From: Rhytidiadelphus loreus
Lineage: Eukaryota > Streptophyta > Bryopsida > Hypnales > Hylocomiaceae
NCBI GenBank assembly: GCA_947034895.1
Contig: OX344764.1
Location: 42,947,348-43,011,347, forward strand
Length of the DNA stretch: 64,000 nt
Direction: 5' to 3'
This document shows, piece after piece, positions 10,708 to 23,191 of the stretch; position 1 is the stretch's first letter; the number at the start of each line of letters is the position of its first letter. The notes under the pieces were generated by a model, which was not told the DNA's origin, made no database searches, and was given only the letters and a program-made list of their open reading frames with translations. Made by a program: the position numbers and the translations under genes.

Positions 10708-13007
10708 TGTAGACCAACTCAATTTTTGTTTTTCAGTCAATTTGCCTTTATAGTGTAAAAGGAGATGAATTGTGAGGTTAGTTTCACATTGAACAAAGAA
10801 GACAGGCAAGTTGACATTATAAAGAGATTTTGAAGGTTTTAATAGGCAGGATACGAAGTGAGGCAAATTGACCGGTTGTGATTCGGAAGTAGTCTGTCAC
10901 TTGTTCGTGGCAGTATAGTATCGGACAATTTGACTTTCCTTCCCCCCACTCTCTCGGTTTTCAGAAGCACCTTGTTTTTGTCAAATTGTCTGTATGCACA
11001 GTGCACTTTCTTTTAATATAATTTGTCTTGAAGCATATTAATTGCTTGTATATTTTTGTACTGCCAGTGATTGGAGTACTGTTGTTGTTGTGAATTGGAG
11101 TTTGGGCAAATTGTTGTTTGTTTGTATATCCAATGATTGGATTTTTATCTTGTGAGCAATTTGTATGTTTGCATTGTGTAATCGTAAATTATTTCATCAA
11201 TCCAGTGATTGGATTTTTAGTGGGAGCTTGACCGAATTGATAAAGGCAAATTGTCTTAAGCATATCCAGTGATTGGATTGCTAATTCAGGCATTGTCAAT
11301 TTGATAAATTAATTGTATTCCAGTGATTGGAAAATTATTGTTGAAGTCAAATTGCCTTTGTGTTGTTGTGTGATTGTGTATTATTTTCTTAATCCAGTGA
11401 GTGGATTTTTGGTGTGTAATTTGATAAGTGAGATTAAGCAAGTTGACTTTGAATTATCCAGTGATTGGATTTGGGTATAAATTCCATGTTTTAGAGTCTG
11501 TTTGTAAAGCAAATTGTCTAAGTGATTCGAGGAACATATTCCGAGGAAGGGACATCAAAACACATCGGCCATTGACGGAATCAACAAGGCAAATTGCTGA
11601 GGAGCTGTGCTGGTTGAGAGACAACTGGACGATCAAGTAAAAGCTGCCGGACAATTTGCCTTACCTGTTTAAAAATCGGTGTAGTATCAATTGACATTTA
11701 TTATTTCTGTGTGTATTGCTGTGAATAAATTTATTTGAAATTCTAAGCTTTAGTAATAATTAGAAAATTGCAATTGTGTATCATACATAGACAAATTGCC
11801 GTGATAAATATATTTCATAGAATTAGGAAGTCTCTACAATGCAAGAGTTATTTTTCAATCAAACATTAATTAATTCTTGAAAAGGCAAATTGACGGTTTG
11901 CCAAAGTATGAATAGTTTATTAAATATATATTTCTATACTGGATAGAAGTTGTAAAAGGATAGGGCAAATTATCGGGAATAAATTCTTGAATGGTAGGAA
12001 AGGATTGATGGAAATTATAGAAATATGTAGTTTAGGCTAATTGACTGTGGTCTCAATTCTCTTCAGTTACACTTATAGACAAATTGCCCTGAAATAGATT
12101 TAGCAATAGCCGATATATACAGACCTTAGGTTATCCTGTGAACTGTCTGTAAAATCACGAGAGATGATAGAAGTATGGATACTGGACAATTTGCCTAATT
12201 CTGAATTTAATTAAAAATATTAATTAAATAAAAACTTTATTTAATCTTTTATATCTTTATTGATTGAGCAAGAATTTGATAATGATGTGATGAACAAATT
12301 GTCTTATGATTAGATAATAAATTAGAAGTGATAGACAGTATGTCTACAATTCTATTGGCATGGTCAATTTGACTTTAATTATGAAAATATATAAATGGGA
12401 TCTAAATATGTTTGTGAATTAACTGGATTCTTGTCCTTGGGTTTTTGACATATTGTTGATAATGTGCAGTGAAGTTTGGAGATCTCAAATTGCATAACAC
12501 ACTCATTCCCATTGCATTAGATAGAGAAAAATTGCCCTAGGACTGGGACCGATTTGATACTCATGATAATTTAGTCATTAGGCTATTTAAATAGTGACTG
12601 GACAAATTGCCCGTGTAATCAAAATCATGGTAATTAATGAATCTATATTACTATTATTATAAATGTGAATGTTGCATTTAAAAGTCTAGATCATGCATGC
12701 CAAATTGCTCAAAATCCTGACAAATTGCCGGAATATACCCCTAGAATACTAGGCAGAACTGGGACTACAATCATGCGTCCAATAGCATTATTAACGGACT
12801 GTCAACCAAATTATGGGAATAAGAGTGAAATTTATGTATCTGCCTGTTGTTTGTGTAATTGCGTAGTATTTGTTTGTAAATCCCACAACATTCTAGAAAA
12901 CAAGTGACCTCAGCCACAACACATTAGACTATTTGATCATTCCCTAGAAATAGAACCCCTATACTATGTTCCTGGGTTTTTGGGTTTAAGCTAAAACCTA
13001 GATTACA
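10708..13007 (+). repeat. 5' LTR of gypsy element 1
   Basis: 2,300 bp, starting TGTAGACC and ending CTAGATTACA. By eye it differs from the 3' LTR at one base (CAGTCAA here, CAATCAA at 26,168-26,174). I count about 22 exact CAAATTG/CAATTTG motifs and seven CCAGTGATTGG-type motifs. The short open frames inside (70, 66 and 80 codons, repeated in the 3' LTR) are not genes. Confidence 0.95.
11064..11468 (+). repeat. Composite array: CCAGTGATTGG alternating with CAAATTG, ~65-bp period
   Basis: CCAGTGATTGG or a one-base variant starts at 11,064, 11,130, 11,202, 11,266, 11,320, 11,394 and 11,458, so spacing is 54-74 bp. It is usually within the larger inverted repeat ATCCAGTGATTGGAT. Between each neighbouring pair lies a copy of, or variant of, CAAATTG (for example near 11,106, 11,157, 11,246, 11,296, 11,347 and 11,436). 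Sequence between the motifs is not conserved from unit to unit. Confidence 0.85.
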
Positions 13008-13009
13008 TT

Positions 13010-13027
13010 TGGCGCCGCTGCCGGGGA
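13010..13027 (+). promoter_or_regulatory. Primer binding site, tRNA-Asp type
   Basis: TGGCGCCGCTGCCGGGGA begins two bases after the 5' LTR. It is complementary to the 3' end of plant tRNA-Asp except for one base (C for T at the ninth position). This primes minus-strand DNA synthesis. Confidence 0.85.
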
Positions 13028-13307
13028 ATGATCCTGGCTAATGGTGGCTGAAATGTAAACTAGAAATTACAGAATAATAAATTTTTCAAATAGATAAATC
13101 CCAAAATTAAGAATTCATATAGAAGAAATAGAATATGTAACTTCTTTTGGAGAAGAACTCTCTAAAGAATGACATGTATTTCTTCTTGAAGAATCCTTAT
13201 AAAGAGTATCTAAATTTTTAAAATTTATTTTTAACCTAGTAAAGTGGAAATCATAGAAAAATAAAAAAATAAAAAAAAATTTAAAATAATATGTGGGTAG
13301 ACAGAAA

Positions 13308-13844
13308 ATGGGGTTAACTGAGAAAATAGGTGAAGAATTCATAGAGGAAATTTTAAAAGAAATATTTCCGAAATTTGAAAATACTGACACAATTAATCCT
13401 AAAGTTATTCCGAGACACCCATTTTCTCAAAACCCTAGACCATTTTGTAGAACTATACCAAACCCTTGTCCTAATACACACTTTAACAGTTTAAATCTTA
13501 GAAATTCACGCGCTTATACTAGAGGGAAAATTAAGGGTCTTAGAGAGGGAAATAATTGCCATTTTTGTGGGGAGACAGGACATATTAAACGAACTTGTTT
13601 CAAGAAACAAGCTTACGATAATACCAATAAAATACCTCCTCAACTAATAAATCATTTTGGTAATCCACACACCACCAATTTACTCCCTACCTTTGACCCA
13701 GAATTTTTAAATTCGGTTAGCCAACTAAATCGATTAAGTTTTAAAAGGCTATCTATAGAAGAATTAGTTAGTATAAGAACCATAATTAATACTCTAATTT
13801 ATTTTCATTCTTCCCAACAAATGGATAACCTAAAATTATATTGA
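13308..13844 (+). CDS. Leader ORF1 with zinc knuckle, gypsy element 1
   Basis: The open frame starts with an in-phase GTG at 13,293; the first ATG is at 13,308. It encodes about 178 residues. A single CCHC knuckle CHFCGETGHIKRTC (C-x2-C-x4-H-x4-C) sits near the middle, after an arginine-rich stretch. This suggests nucleic-acid binding, as in Gag nucleocapsid. It precedes the true gag by 1.3 kb and is not in frame with it. Extra ORFs before gag are known in Ogre/Tat-type elements, but I cannot assign this protein to a named family. The C-terminal half has no recognised motif. Confidence 0.6.
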   Translation: MGLTEKIGEEFIEEILKEIFPKFENTDTINPKVIPRHPFSQNPRPFCRTIPNPCPNTHFNSLNLRNSRAYTRGKIKGLREGNNCHFCGETGHIKRTCFKKQAYDNTNKIPPQLINHFGNPHTTNLLPTFDPEFLNSVSQLNRLSFKRLSIEELVSIRTIINTLIYFHSSQQMDNLKLY

Positions 13845-13902
13845 CAACTCAACAAATAAATAAATAAAAGTAAAATAAAAAGTTTAGTACGAATGATTCA
13901 AA

Positions 13903-14421
13903 ATGGGTTATTTGTTTCCTTGGGAAGTATCAAAAATAATGAAGGATTATTTTTCAGGACCATGCCTTTTTATGGCACTATATCGTTTATATAGGAACGC
14001 ATATTTTGGACAAAGTTTTCAATTAAGTGGAAAATATATCCAAGATAAAGAATTAAAACAAAGAATAGAAAAATTGCCTTTAGATGTTAAAAGAATTATA
14101 TTTACTAAACTCTGGAATAAATTTGAACCAAAGAAAGAATTCGTAGTAAAATCCGGAGAATTACTCCTTGATTTTGCTCTTCTTTATTTATTTAGTCAAT
14201 ACGGGAAATTAAAACAAATTACAGATAGTGAAATACCCCAAGCCTATGCTGCTTGGACTGGAAAGAAAATTTTAGAAAGAATTTACATATTTACTTATGG
14301 TCCTATGAACCCGAGAATAACACCACTTATACCAGATTTTATTTGTAGAGAAAAAGCACATCCATTGAGTCCATCCTTTAGTTTAATTTGTCCAACTACT
14401 TTCGATTACGTTCGACTGTGA
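13903..14421 (+). CDS. Leader ORF2, unknown, gypsy element 1
   Basis: This 172-codon frame starts at ATG 13,903. It is rich in aromatic and basic residues with no transmembrane run and no motif I recognise. It lies between the zinc-knuckle ORF and gag, in a different frame from both. It may be a separate protein or the remnant of a longer leader protein. A structured segment (14,492-14,569) separates it from gag. Confidence 0.45.
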   Translation: MGYLFPWEVSKIMKDYFSGPCLFMALYRLYRNAYFGQSFQLSGKYIQDKELKQRIEKLPLDVKRIIFTKLWNKFEPKKEFVVKSGELLLDFALLYLFSQYGKLKQITDSEIPQAYAAWTGKKILERIYIFTYGPMNPRITPLIPDFICREKAHPLSPSFSLICPTTFDYVRL

Positions 14422-14491
14422 ACATAATCCCATAACGAATGTCTTTAGGAAAAACGACTGCTATATGAGTCCATATGCAGACGAAACTGAC

Positions 14492-14569
14492 ATCTCACTG
14501 AGCATTGGGAACCTACTACCCCGAGTCTGAGATAGCTCGAGATAAGAGGTACCCAATGTGCAATGAGAT
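14492..14569 (+). other. Predicted RNA hairpin in the gag leader
   Basis: Arms 14,492-14,513 and 14,548-14,569 pair at 18 of 22 positions across a 34-base loop (ATCTCACTGAGCATTGGG with its partner CCCAATGTGCAATGAGAT). A second pair, GATAAGAG (14,541) with CTCTTATC (about 14,581), overlaps it. It sits just before the gag ATG at 14,604. Confidence 0.5.
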
Positions 14570-14603
14570 TTTTGTTGAAATCTCTTATCTATGGCATCTT
14601 TAA

Positions 14604-17600
14604 ATGTCTGGACCTACACATGCCCGGATATTAAAGGAAGCATTACAAAAAGTTCAAAGAGATGAAAGAGCAATAAATAGAGAAAATCGAAGACGAATAC
14701 CTGTTGTGGTACCTTCTTGTCTTTCACCTCCAAAACCTCCACCTAGTCCCTCTGATGAAAGTAGTGGGGAATCAAGTTCTAAACAAGAGTTAGATCAACC
14801 TTTGGATGATATCATATCGAGAGAAGTTAATCCACCAACCAGTCCAAAAATTTTACATGAATTAGCAAGAAAATTTAAAGAACAGGAAGAGTCTTCATTA
14901 GATCCTTCTCAGACTCAAATACCGGAGGAAGTTCATGCAGGGGAATCTTCTCGTAACCCTCTTTCTAGATACCCTTCTATTGACTATTTATTTTCCCAAC
15001 CTTCCGCATTTGACCATGATACTATTAATAGTTATCTAGCAGAAAAGTGGGGACCTCCAAGTTTAGGTATTAATGAAAGGATCGAAACTCTCTTTAATCC
15101 TGTAAATGAATCAACTGGTGATATATTTTCAGTTCCCATAATTGATCAAATAACTCAAAATATACCAAGAATACAAATTTCCACTGGACAAATTTCGTTT
15201 GAAACTAACGAAGAAATAAATTTGCCTGAAGAAGAAAATAAGTCAACCATTGATTCAAATTCACCAAAAGTTTTATCTGAAGAAGAATTTTTAGACCAAA
15301 CTACTTCAGAATCTGAGACATCAGAAAATTTTGAAACCTCTGATAACTCTGAGACTTCTGAAACCTCAGATATAATCACTATGGCTCAACCTAGACCACT
15401 TAATTTAGTAGATCTACCACAATACTATGGATTAGCAGGTTCAGATCCGGATCATCATCTGAACCGCTTCAACGTAGTCTGTGCAGCCAACTTCATCCCA
15501 GAGGCTAATTTTCTTATAACTTTTCCTGCAACCTTGTATGGGATTGCTCAAGAATGGCATCAAACACATGGTCCATTTGAAACATGGAACGCCTTAAGAA
15601 ATGCCTTCTTAGCTAGATTCCGACCATTAGCTTTTACAGAAAGCCTACAAGAAAGATTAAGAACCATTAGGATGGCTGTAGGGGAAAGTGTTAATAATTA
15701 TTATGGTAGGATGGAATATATTTTACAACGCTGGACCGATCATAGGATTCCAGATTCTTATTTAACTGGAATTTTTGTAGGAGGATTATATCCACCTGAA
15801 TTTAAAATAGCAATAAAAGAAAAGAATCCTAGAGATCTGGCCACAGCGGTTCAATATGCTAAGCAATATGAGGAGGCAAGGATAGATGATGACCAATTGA
15901 TGACCTTAGATTCTAATATCTATCCACCTAATTTGGTCTATCCACAACCTGGAACACGAACCTCTCAACAGTCTCCATCAAAATATTATGCTAACCGACC
16001 CATCCAACCTACTATAGTAGCTGAAGTAAAAGATCCTAAAACAGATCTTTTAAGTAAACTTGTAGAAGAAATGGCTGATTTGAGAGTTCAAATCACTAAT
16101 GCCCCAATTAAGCGATCTAAACCTACTAATACTAGAACCAATGTATGGTGTTCAAATTGCAAAGGACATGGTCATTTACCATTTGAATGTCCATCCCCTA
16201 TTCTCAACATTGAGGAAATTCTACGTTGTAATTTTTGTGGAGGAAAACATCCTACTAATAAATGTTGGAACTTATCAGTACAAAACGATCTGAGAGCTGT
16301 AAAACAAGTGCTCCAAATTGATGCTAAGAAGCCATGGGTAAATAGAAATAATGATAATAAACGTCCTTTTACTCGACCCAACACAGGACCACCTTATAGA
16401 CCCAACGATAATCGACCTCGTTGGAATGATACTTATAATGAACCTCCTGTGTGGAATGGACCACCATCCAACCCCAATACCCATCGCTACGGAACCCCAG
16501 AGAGAGGAAAGAAATTAGTTTGTTATAGATGTGGGGAATTAGGTCATTATGCTAATGAGTGTCCTAACCCGAGAAAACAAGTAGGATATTCACCTTTTTG
16601 TGGTAGATGCCGTCAACAAGGACATCTTCTAGAAGATTGTACTGCTCCACCTAGGACTTTTCCTCCTTCTGAGAGGGATTACCCTAGAAATAAACAGGTT
16701 CAATTTCAAGAACCAGATAATTCTAGACCATCTAACCATATTTCGCACACTATACCTGTGACCAGATTATATCCAAAAAATGTCTTTATAGCCACTAGAG
16801 CAGCTAAGGCAAAACAAGATCTGCAAAAAGATCTGATTATAAGTAACACGGAAAGTGATAATGTCATTTCAATTTTGGCAAGACCACCAGAGGTAATAAA
16901 GGCATCTTTAGAAAAAGAGATAGTCCAACCTAATGAAATAGTTCTTGATCCAATTCATCCTAATAAAGAGATGACTTGGAAAGAAAGACAGGAAAAATTA
17001 TCCAAACCAATTGCAGAGCCAATGCTTGAAATACCAAAAGATGATAAGCCTATGGACAAATCAATTCCATTACCTAACTTTTACCAAATACCTGCAAAGA
17101 GAATAAATTTAAAATCACACAATCCACCTTCCTCAAAACGAAAATCTCTACGATCTATGAAATTAACAGAAGGATTGGAACCTTATAATATTTTAACAAA
17201 TTTGGATAACATACAACCTCTAATTAGTATGAAACAACTTTTGGCCATCTCACCAAAGTGTAGGAGTGAATTAAGTTCGTCATTAGTACGCAAAAGAACC
17301 AAAATGGTTGAAATTCATGAAATTTCTAGAGACCTTGGAGCTCCTATTGTGGATGCAATGATAGATGGATCATTAATTCAGGGAGTACAAATTGATAGCG
17401 GGTCTAGTGTAAATCTCATGAATTTCGAAACAATGGAGGAATTAGGTCTAAAAACTATGACCTCCACTCCGATTATTTTGCGTATGGCTGATTAGAGTAG
17501 AGTGAAACCACTGGGAATACTTAATCAAGTTCTCACTACTATTGGTGGAATTGATTATAAGGTTGATTATATCGTCTTTAAACTTATAGAATCAGTATCT

Positions 17601-20600
17601 TCCTATCCTATCTTGTTAGGACGACCATGGTTGTATTTGGCAAAAACTAAAGATGATTGGGGAAGAGGAACCCTTACTATTGGAAAAGGAAATAATAAAA
17701 TCATTTTACCGCTTTATCCAACTTCATACCATGGTGAAACCCAACAAAAAGATAGTAATGTCACTTCGGAAAACCAAACCGAAAGTGAAAGTGAAATAGA
17801 ACTCACCCAGAAAGTCTCTAAAGAATTACCTTACCGAAGTTTAGGATTTGGAGAATACTTTACTCCATTAGCACAGATTGATGATTCAGATGATGCCATT
17901 TTGGCTTGGAAAAATTCTGAAGTGTTGAACATCAATGTAGATATATCTTCAGACCTTGAACCTGAAATTCATTCTGATACCCAAGAAATGGATGATTTAC
18001 TAGCCTATAGTGAACCTACCCCTTTGCAAAGGAAAGCTTTCAAAGAATCTTTAAACACCCCAATTCAAGATATGAATTTGGGAACAACTTTGAAACCAAA
18101 AATTATTAAAATTTATTCCAAAATCACTCAAAGTGAATTTCAATATTGGCATGATTTCTTTAAAAGACATAAGAGTTCTTTTGCATGGAACTATTCTGAT
18201 TTGAAAGGAGTTCTTCCTGATATATGTGAGCATAAAATTATTTTAGAGCCTGATGCTAAACCTGTTAGGCAAAGACAATATAGGATGAATCCCAAATATT
18301 CACTAATGGTCAAAGAAGAAATTGACAAACTTTTAGATTGTGGATTTATCTTTGAAGTACCTCATAGTGAATGGGTATCTCCCATCATGATAGTGCCTAA
18401 AAAGAATGGAAAAATTCGCATTTGTCAAGATTATAGAAAACTAAATAGTGTAACAAAGAAGGATTATTTTCCTTTACCTTTCACAGACACCCTTTTAGAT
18501 GGTGTTGCAGGTTATGAGTGCTATTCCTTTATGGATGGTTTCTCAGGTTATAACCAAATCCAAATTGCGGAAATGTATAGATTATTAACCGCTTTTACAA
18601 CTGATTGGGGAATTTTTGCTCATACAAAAATGCCCTTTGGATTGTGTAATGCTCCAGCCACATTCCAAAGACTTATGACCATTGCTTTTCAAATTTATTT
18701 ACGAAAATTTATAGAAATTTTTCTAGATGATTTTTGTGTATATAGTTCAAAAGAAAAACATGCAGAGTGTCTAGAAAAATGTTTCATTCAATGTGAGAAG
18801 TACGGAATTTCTATTAATGCAGCTAAATCACAATTCGCCGTACCTTTTGGAAAATTGGTAGGACATATTGTATCTAGTCAAGGTATTGCTACCGATCCAG
18901 ATAAAGTAGCAATAATTGTCCAATTACCTCAACCTAACACTGTTACAGAGGTTCGAGCCTTTTTGGGACATGTTGGCTACTATAGAAGATACATTTATAA
19001 GTATGCCAACATAGCTATCCCTTTAACCGAATTAACTAAAAAGTCTGACATAGCTCCTATTTGGACAGATTCATGTACCAAAGCATTTGAAATTTTAAAA
19101 CAAAAATTAACGAGTGCTCCAGTTTTAATTCCTCCAGACTGGAATAAGGACTTTGAAGTATATGTTGATGCTTCAAATGTCGCAATAGGGAGTGTGTTAA
19201 GCCAAAAAGATGAAAAAGGCCATGATAAACCAATTTATTTTGCAAGCAGGCAGTTAGCCACTGCAGAAAAGAATTATACTGTAACAGAAAGAGAGGCATT
19301 AGGAATGATATTCTCTGTACAAAAATATAGACACTATTTGCTAGGTTATAAATTTGTTTTTCATGTAGATCATGATGCTTTGAAATACATGATCAACAAA
19401 CCCCAATTAAGTGGGTGAATTGCTAGATGGGTATTGTTACTCCAAGAATTCAATTTTAGTATCCAAGTTAGACCAGGGAAGAGTCATGCGAATGCTGACC
19501 ATCTTTCCCGTATAAGTTCGGATTTGGGTAAAGAACCATTGGATGATAATTTCCCAGATGCAAACTTATTTCATATAGATATTATTCCATTAGAATATGC
19601 CGAAATTATAAATTTCTTGCAAACTGGACAATTTCCCTTGGATTACACCGAAAAACAAAAGACCAAATTAATGTATAAATCAAGTCCTTACACTCTCATT
19701 GAAGAAGTTTTATACAAGAAAGGAAATGATGGACTTTTGAGACGTTGTATTAATCCAAGTGAAGTATCATTAATTTTAGAAGATTGCCACAGTAATAGTT
19801 GTGGTGGTCATTTTGCTGGGAATGTAACTGCGCAAAAAGCATTACAATCAGGTTATTGGTGGCCCACTATGTTTGCTGATGCTATTGCATTTGCAAAGAA
19901 GTGTAATCCATGCCAAAGAGTTGGGAAACCTACTCCTACCACTTCTATGCCTTTAACACCTATTCTAGCACAAATACCCTTTGAAAAATGGGGCATAGAT
20001 TTTGTTGGACCAATAAACCCACCCAGTAGAAATGGTAGAAAACATTATATTTTAGTTGCCACAGAATATGTGACAAAGTGGGCTGAAGCTGTTGCCACTA
20101 AGACAGATGATGCAAATACAGTTGCCAAATTTTTATACGAAAATATTATTACTAGATTTGGTTGTCCTAAAGAATTAGTAAGCGATAGAGGCACTCATTT
20201 TATTAATGATACTATTGCCAAATTAACTGACAAATATCTTATTAAGCATCGAAAGACTAGTCCCTATCATCCCAGGGCAAATGGTCAAACAGAAAAGACT
20301 AACGGTATTTTATGCAAAATTATTACTAAAACGGTCCAAGGATCAAATACAGACTGGGATGCCAGAGTATTTGATGCTTTATGGGCATATAGAACAGCCT
20401 ATAAAGTTACTACCAAAAGTACACCTTTTCAATTAGTTTATGGCCAGGAAGCTATTTTGCCTATAGAATTAGAAGTTCAATCTTTACGAATTGCACTTGA
20501 AAACCGTCTAGGAGATGAAGAGTCTCTAAAAGAAAGATTTGTAATGTTAGAAAAATTAGATGAAACTCGAAGACAAGCTTTTCTTAATATGAAAGCTATT

Positions 20601-20843
20601 CAAAACAGAAGAAAATCCTACTATGATAGCAAATTAATTTCCAAGAAACTTCAACCAAATGACCTTGTACTTTTATATGATAGTCGTTTTCAAAAATTTC
20701 CGGGTAAATTTAAAATGCGTTGGTTTGGCCCTTATAAAGTCTTAAATTCTTACCCTAACGGTTCTTTTGAAATTCAAGATTTTGCCGGAAATAAACATGC
20801 AACACGTTATAACGGTTATCGTTTAAAACCCTACATAACTTGA
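14604..20843 (+). pseudogene. gag-pol polyprotein of gypsy element 1, two in-frame stops
   Basis: A single frame of 2,080 codons. Gag core is near residues 300-400. Zinc knuckles are near 515, 541 (one residue short), 640 and 665. Aspartic protease has IDSGSS near 930. RT has the FLDD active site near 1,372, and RNaseH starts near 1,519. Integrase has an HHCC finger near 1,726 and D-D-E near 1,798, 1,860 and 1,893. A WFGPY module lies near 2,040. TAG at 17,493-17,495 falls inside the protease, and TGA at 19,416-19,418 between RNaseH and integrase. Both sit where related elements usually have Q or R, so CAG-to-TAG and CGA-to-TGA are likely. No frameshift is seen. The product is the capsid, reverse-transcription and integration machinery. 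Confidence 0.9.
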
Positions 20844-20854
20844 GGACAAGTTAT
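20835..20854 (+). other. Perfect hairpin over the pol stop codon
   Basis: ATAACTTG-AGGA-CAAGTTAT is an 8-bp perfect stem with a 4-base purine loop. The pol TGA (20,841-20,843) is inside it. A polypurine tract follows three bases later. The same arrangement recurs after the accessory ORF. Confidence 0.7.
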
Positions 20855-20856
20855 GA

Positions 20857-20870
20857 ATTAAGTAGGGGGC
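20857..20870 (+). promoter_or_regulatory. Internal polypurine-tract-like sequence
   Basis: ATTAAGTAGGGGGC is identical over 14 bases to the 3' PPT at 26,126-26,139, but lies 5.3 kb upstream, directly after pol. It could be a second plus-strand initiation site (as the central PPT in Ty1 and lentiviruses) or a relic of an ancestral pol-LTR junction. Confidence 0.65.
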
Positions 20871-23191
20871 AGGCTATAAAACATAAAAACAAAAAACAAA
20901 AAAACAAAAACAAAAAAACATAATAATAAAGGTGTATAAATTATTCTCATTCTATTTGGTACCTAAATATACTACCATTAAAGTATTATATAATGGACTA
21001 CCATTTAAGTGTAAAAATAAAACAAAACAAAATAAAAACAAATAAAAACATTTTTTTAGGCCATATCATTATTACAAAGATGAATTGACATGAGCATTAA
21101 TTAAATCAAAAAGTATACAAATCTTATAAGTAAATAAATGCAGACATAAAGGCAAATTGACGGGGTATCAAATTTTGGATAAGGAATATTGTATTTAATA
21201 CCCTGTATTAAATGAAAAGGGCAATTTGAAATTTAATCATCACGAACGAGTCACTGGCTGTTCCGGTTACTCAATTTCCTCCCGAATTAGGATTAGAGCA
21301 AATTGTCTTAAGTAAGGATTAGGGCAAATTGACCACGCATTGCGGCTGCAAAACTTGTGTAAGCAAGTGGACAATTTGCCTTCTACATTACGAATCAGGT
21401 ACGTTCTCACCCTTTGAATGTCTGCGAAGTTGTAGATTGAGAAGTGAGAAAGGCAAATTGCTCAGTTGAAAAGATTCTTTAGAACAGTTGAACAAATTGA
21501 CGGAGGAAATTGTAGTTAGGTTTAAATTATGAGAATATTTCCCTAATCCGTGATTAAATCCCTAAACAGCAAATTGTCTAAGCGATTAGGCAAGTGAAGA
21601 TTGTGTAGTTTAGAGGTTACGGACAATTTGCCGAGAGGAGAGATAACTGGTTGTTAAACAGGAAAGCGTGTAGTTGTAATCGGGCAAATTGTCTGAGCGC
21701 GATCAGTATTGTAAAACTTGGACTGCCAATTTGCTGAAGTTCTTTAGTAAAATTTGTAGCAATTTGTGTGTTTATTATTTGTTGATTAACCAAGAATAAC
21801 CATTATCCCTTGAGCTGATTGGGCAAGTTGTCTTGTGAAGCAAATTGCGAGACGCAAAGTAAGCTGTTCTCATTTTCTAACATTTCTTTACTTGGTGTGG
21901 GGACAGTTGAGTGAAGAACTGCCCTAACGACAAATTGCCAAGAGAGAAGACGACTGGGAGAGACTGCGAGAACAGAAATCTACTGGTAAGCTTTACAGAC
22001 AATTTGCCGAGTGAATTAGGTTTTGTTTTCAGACTGTAACTCTACGGAAATCAAGTTGTCAAATTCAAAATTTTCTTAAACCTAATCGGTGTTTTGCCTT
22101 TATCTACAGACTGGTAGTATATACGGACAATTTGACGGTGATCTGTAGAAGAGTTTGTGACTGCTTGTGAGGTAATCTACTTAACACAGTCAAATTGCCA
22201 GTGGTTATTCAGAAAGGAAAATATAAGGAGAGAAAATAAAGCAAATTGAGTGTTTTTCTTTGGAAAACATGATAAAAATTGTAATAAGGCAAATTGACTA
22301 AGGGAAGAAGAAAAGAATGGCTGCAGCATTAAGATTAAGAAGCCAGAGGGAGCAATTTGAGAGTACAGTAAGAACATTAGCTAAAATACTACATTGTAAT
22401 CATTTGAATAAAATAAACCTAATTTGCCACATCAAACAGTGAGTGGAATAGATACAGCAAATTGACCAAGATTAACACAAGTGAGTGCCAATTTTATGAG
22501 GCTTAGGTGAGAATTAACACTGTTAAGATAATTTGCCGAGAGAATGTGTAACGACAATTTGCCTGAACTTAATTAGGAAACCACAGATTCTTCACAATTT
22601 TAAAGAGGAAGTTAATACTGGTGAAAATTTTTATTGAAGCATAAGGAAGCGATACAAATGTAGAGTTTGTGAAGAAATCCGAGCTGAATTAGGAAATTTT
22701 TTTGTAAGCAATTAGGCAAATTGCTGGAAAGTGAGGATTAAGTCTAATAGCAAAGAGAAAATGAGAGTTGAGAGAAAATGTGTGAAAATTATAAGTATGA
22801 GGGCCGTTCAAAATTAAAAAGAGTAAATGAGAATGAATAACAGTCAGTCCAATTGTTTTAATAATCAACTCCATTGTAACTGAAGCCTAAGAGCAAATTG
22901 TTGAAGTAATGTAGAAATTAAGAAGACAAATTGCCGTATTAGTGAATTCAGGTCTCTAAGAGGCTTAAGGGAAATTGCCGTGAGCTTCGTGAGTCAAATT
23001 GCCTGAAAGTAAGAATATTTATAAAACATGATAAAAAGAGAAAATGAGCGTGAGAGAAAATGAGAGAACAGGAAGATTGAGTGCAGAAAACATGAAGGTG
23101 AAGAAGCTTAGCCGAGTGATTTAGTTTGAATGCTAAGAGTGTCTTTCGAAATTCCAAACATCTAAGTAGTGAGATGCCGGCAAATTGTCAG
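20871..23191 (+). repeat. Noncoding block dense in CAAATTG motifs
   Basis: I count about 26 exact CAAATTG/CAATTTG copies in 2.3 kb, typically as GGCAAATTGAC, GACAATTTGCC or GGCAAATTGTC, with further variants such as GGCAAGTTGTC. I see no ORF of weight. The motif density matches the LTR and contrasts with about four copies in the 7.8 kb of gag-pol. Between motifs the sequence is AT-rich and unremarkable. Confidence 0.85.

Noticed and set aside
11428..12907. Open frames of 66-80 codons in the 5' LTR, repeated exactly in the 3' LTR
   Set aside because: They lie in noncoding LTR, are on both strands, and are identical only because the LTRs are identical.
18051..19299. Minus-strand frames within pol
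   Set aside because: They are shadows of the gag-pol frame, which has full RT, RNaseH and integrase motifs.
14604..20843. U-to-C RNA editing as the explanation of TAG/TGA stops
   Set aside because: It would convert each stop to the expected codon, but such editing is known from plant organelles, not from nuclear retrotransposon RNA. Inherited deamination or readthrough is simpler.
20871..23191. CRISPR-like array of short repeats
   Set aside because: The repeats are 7-11 bp, irregularly spaced, in both orientations and in a plant retrotransposon; there are no fixed-length spacers.
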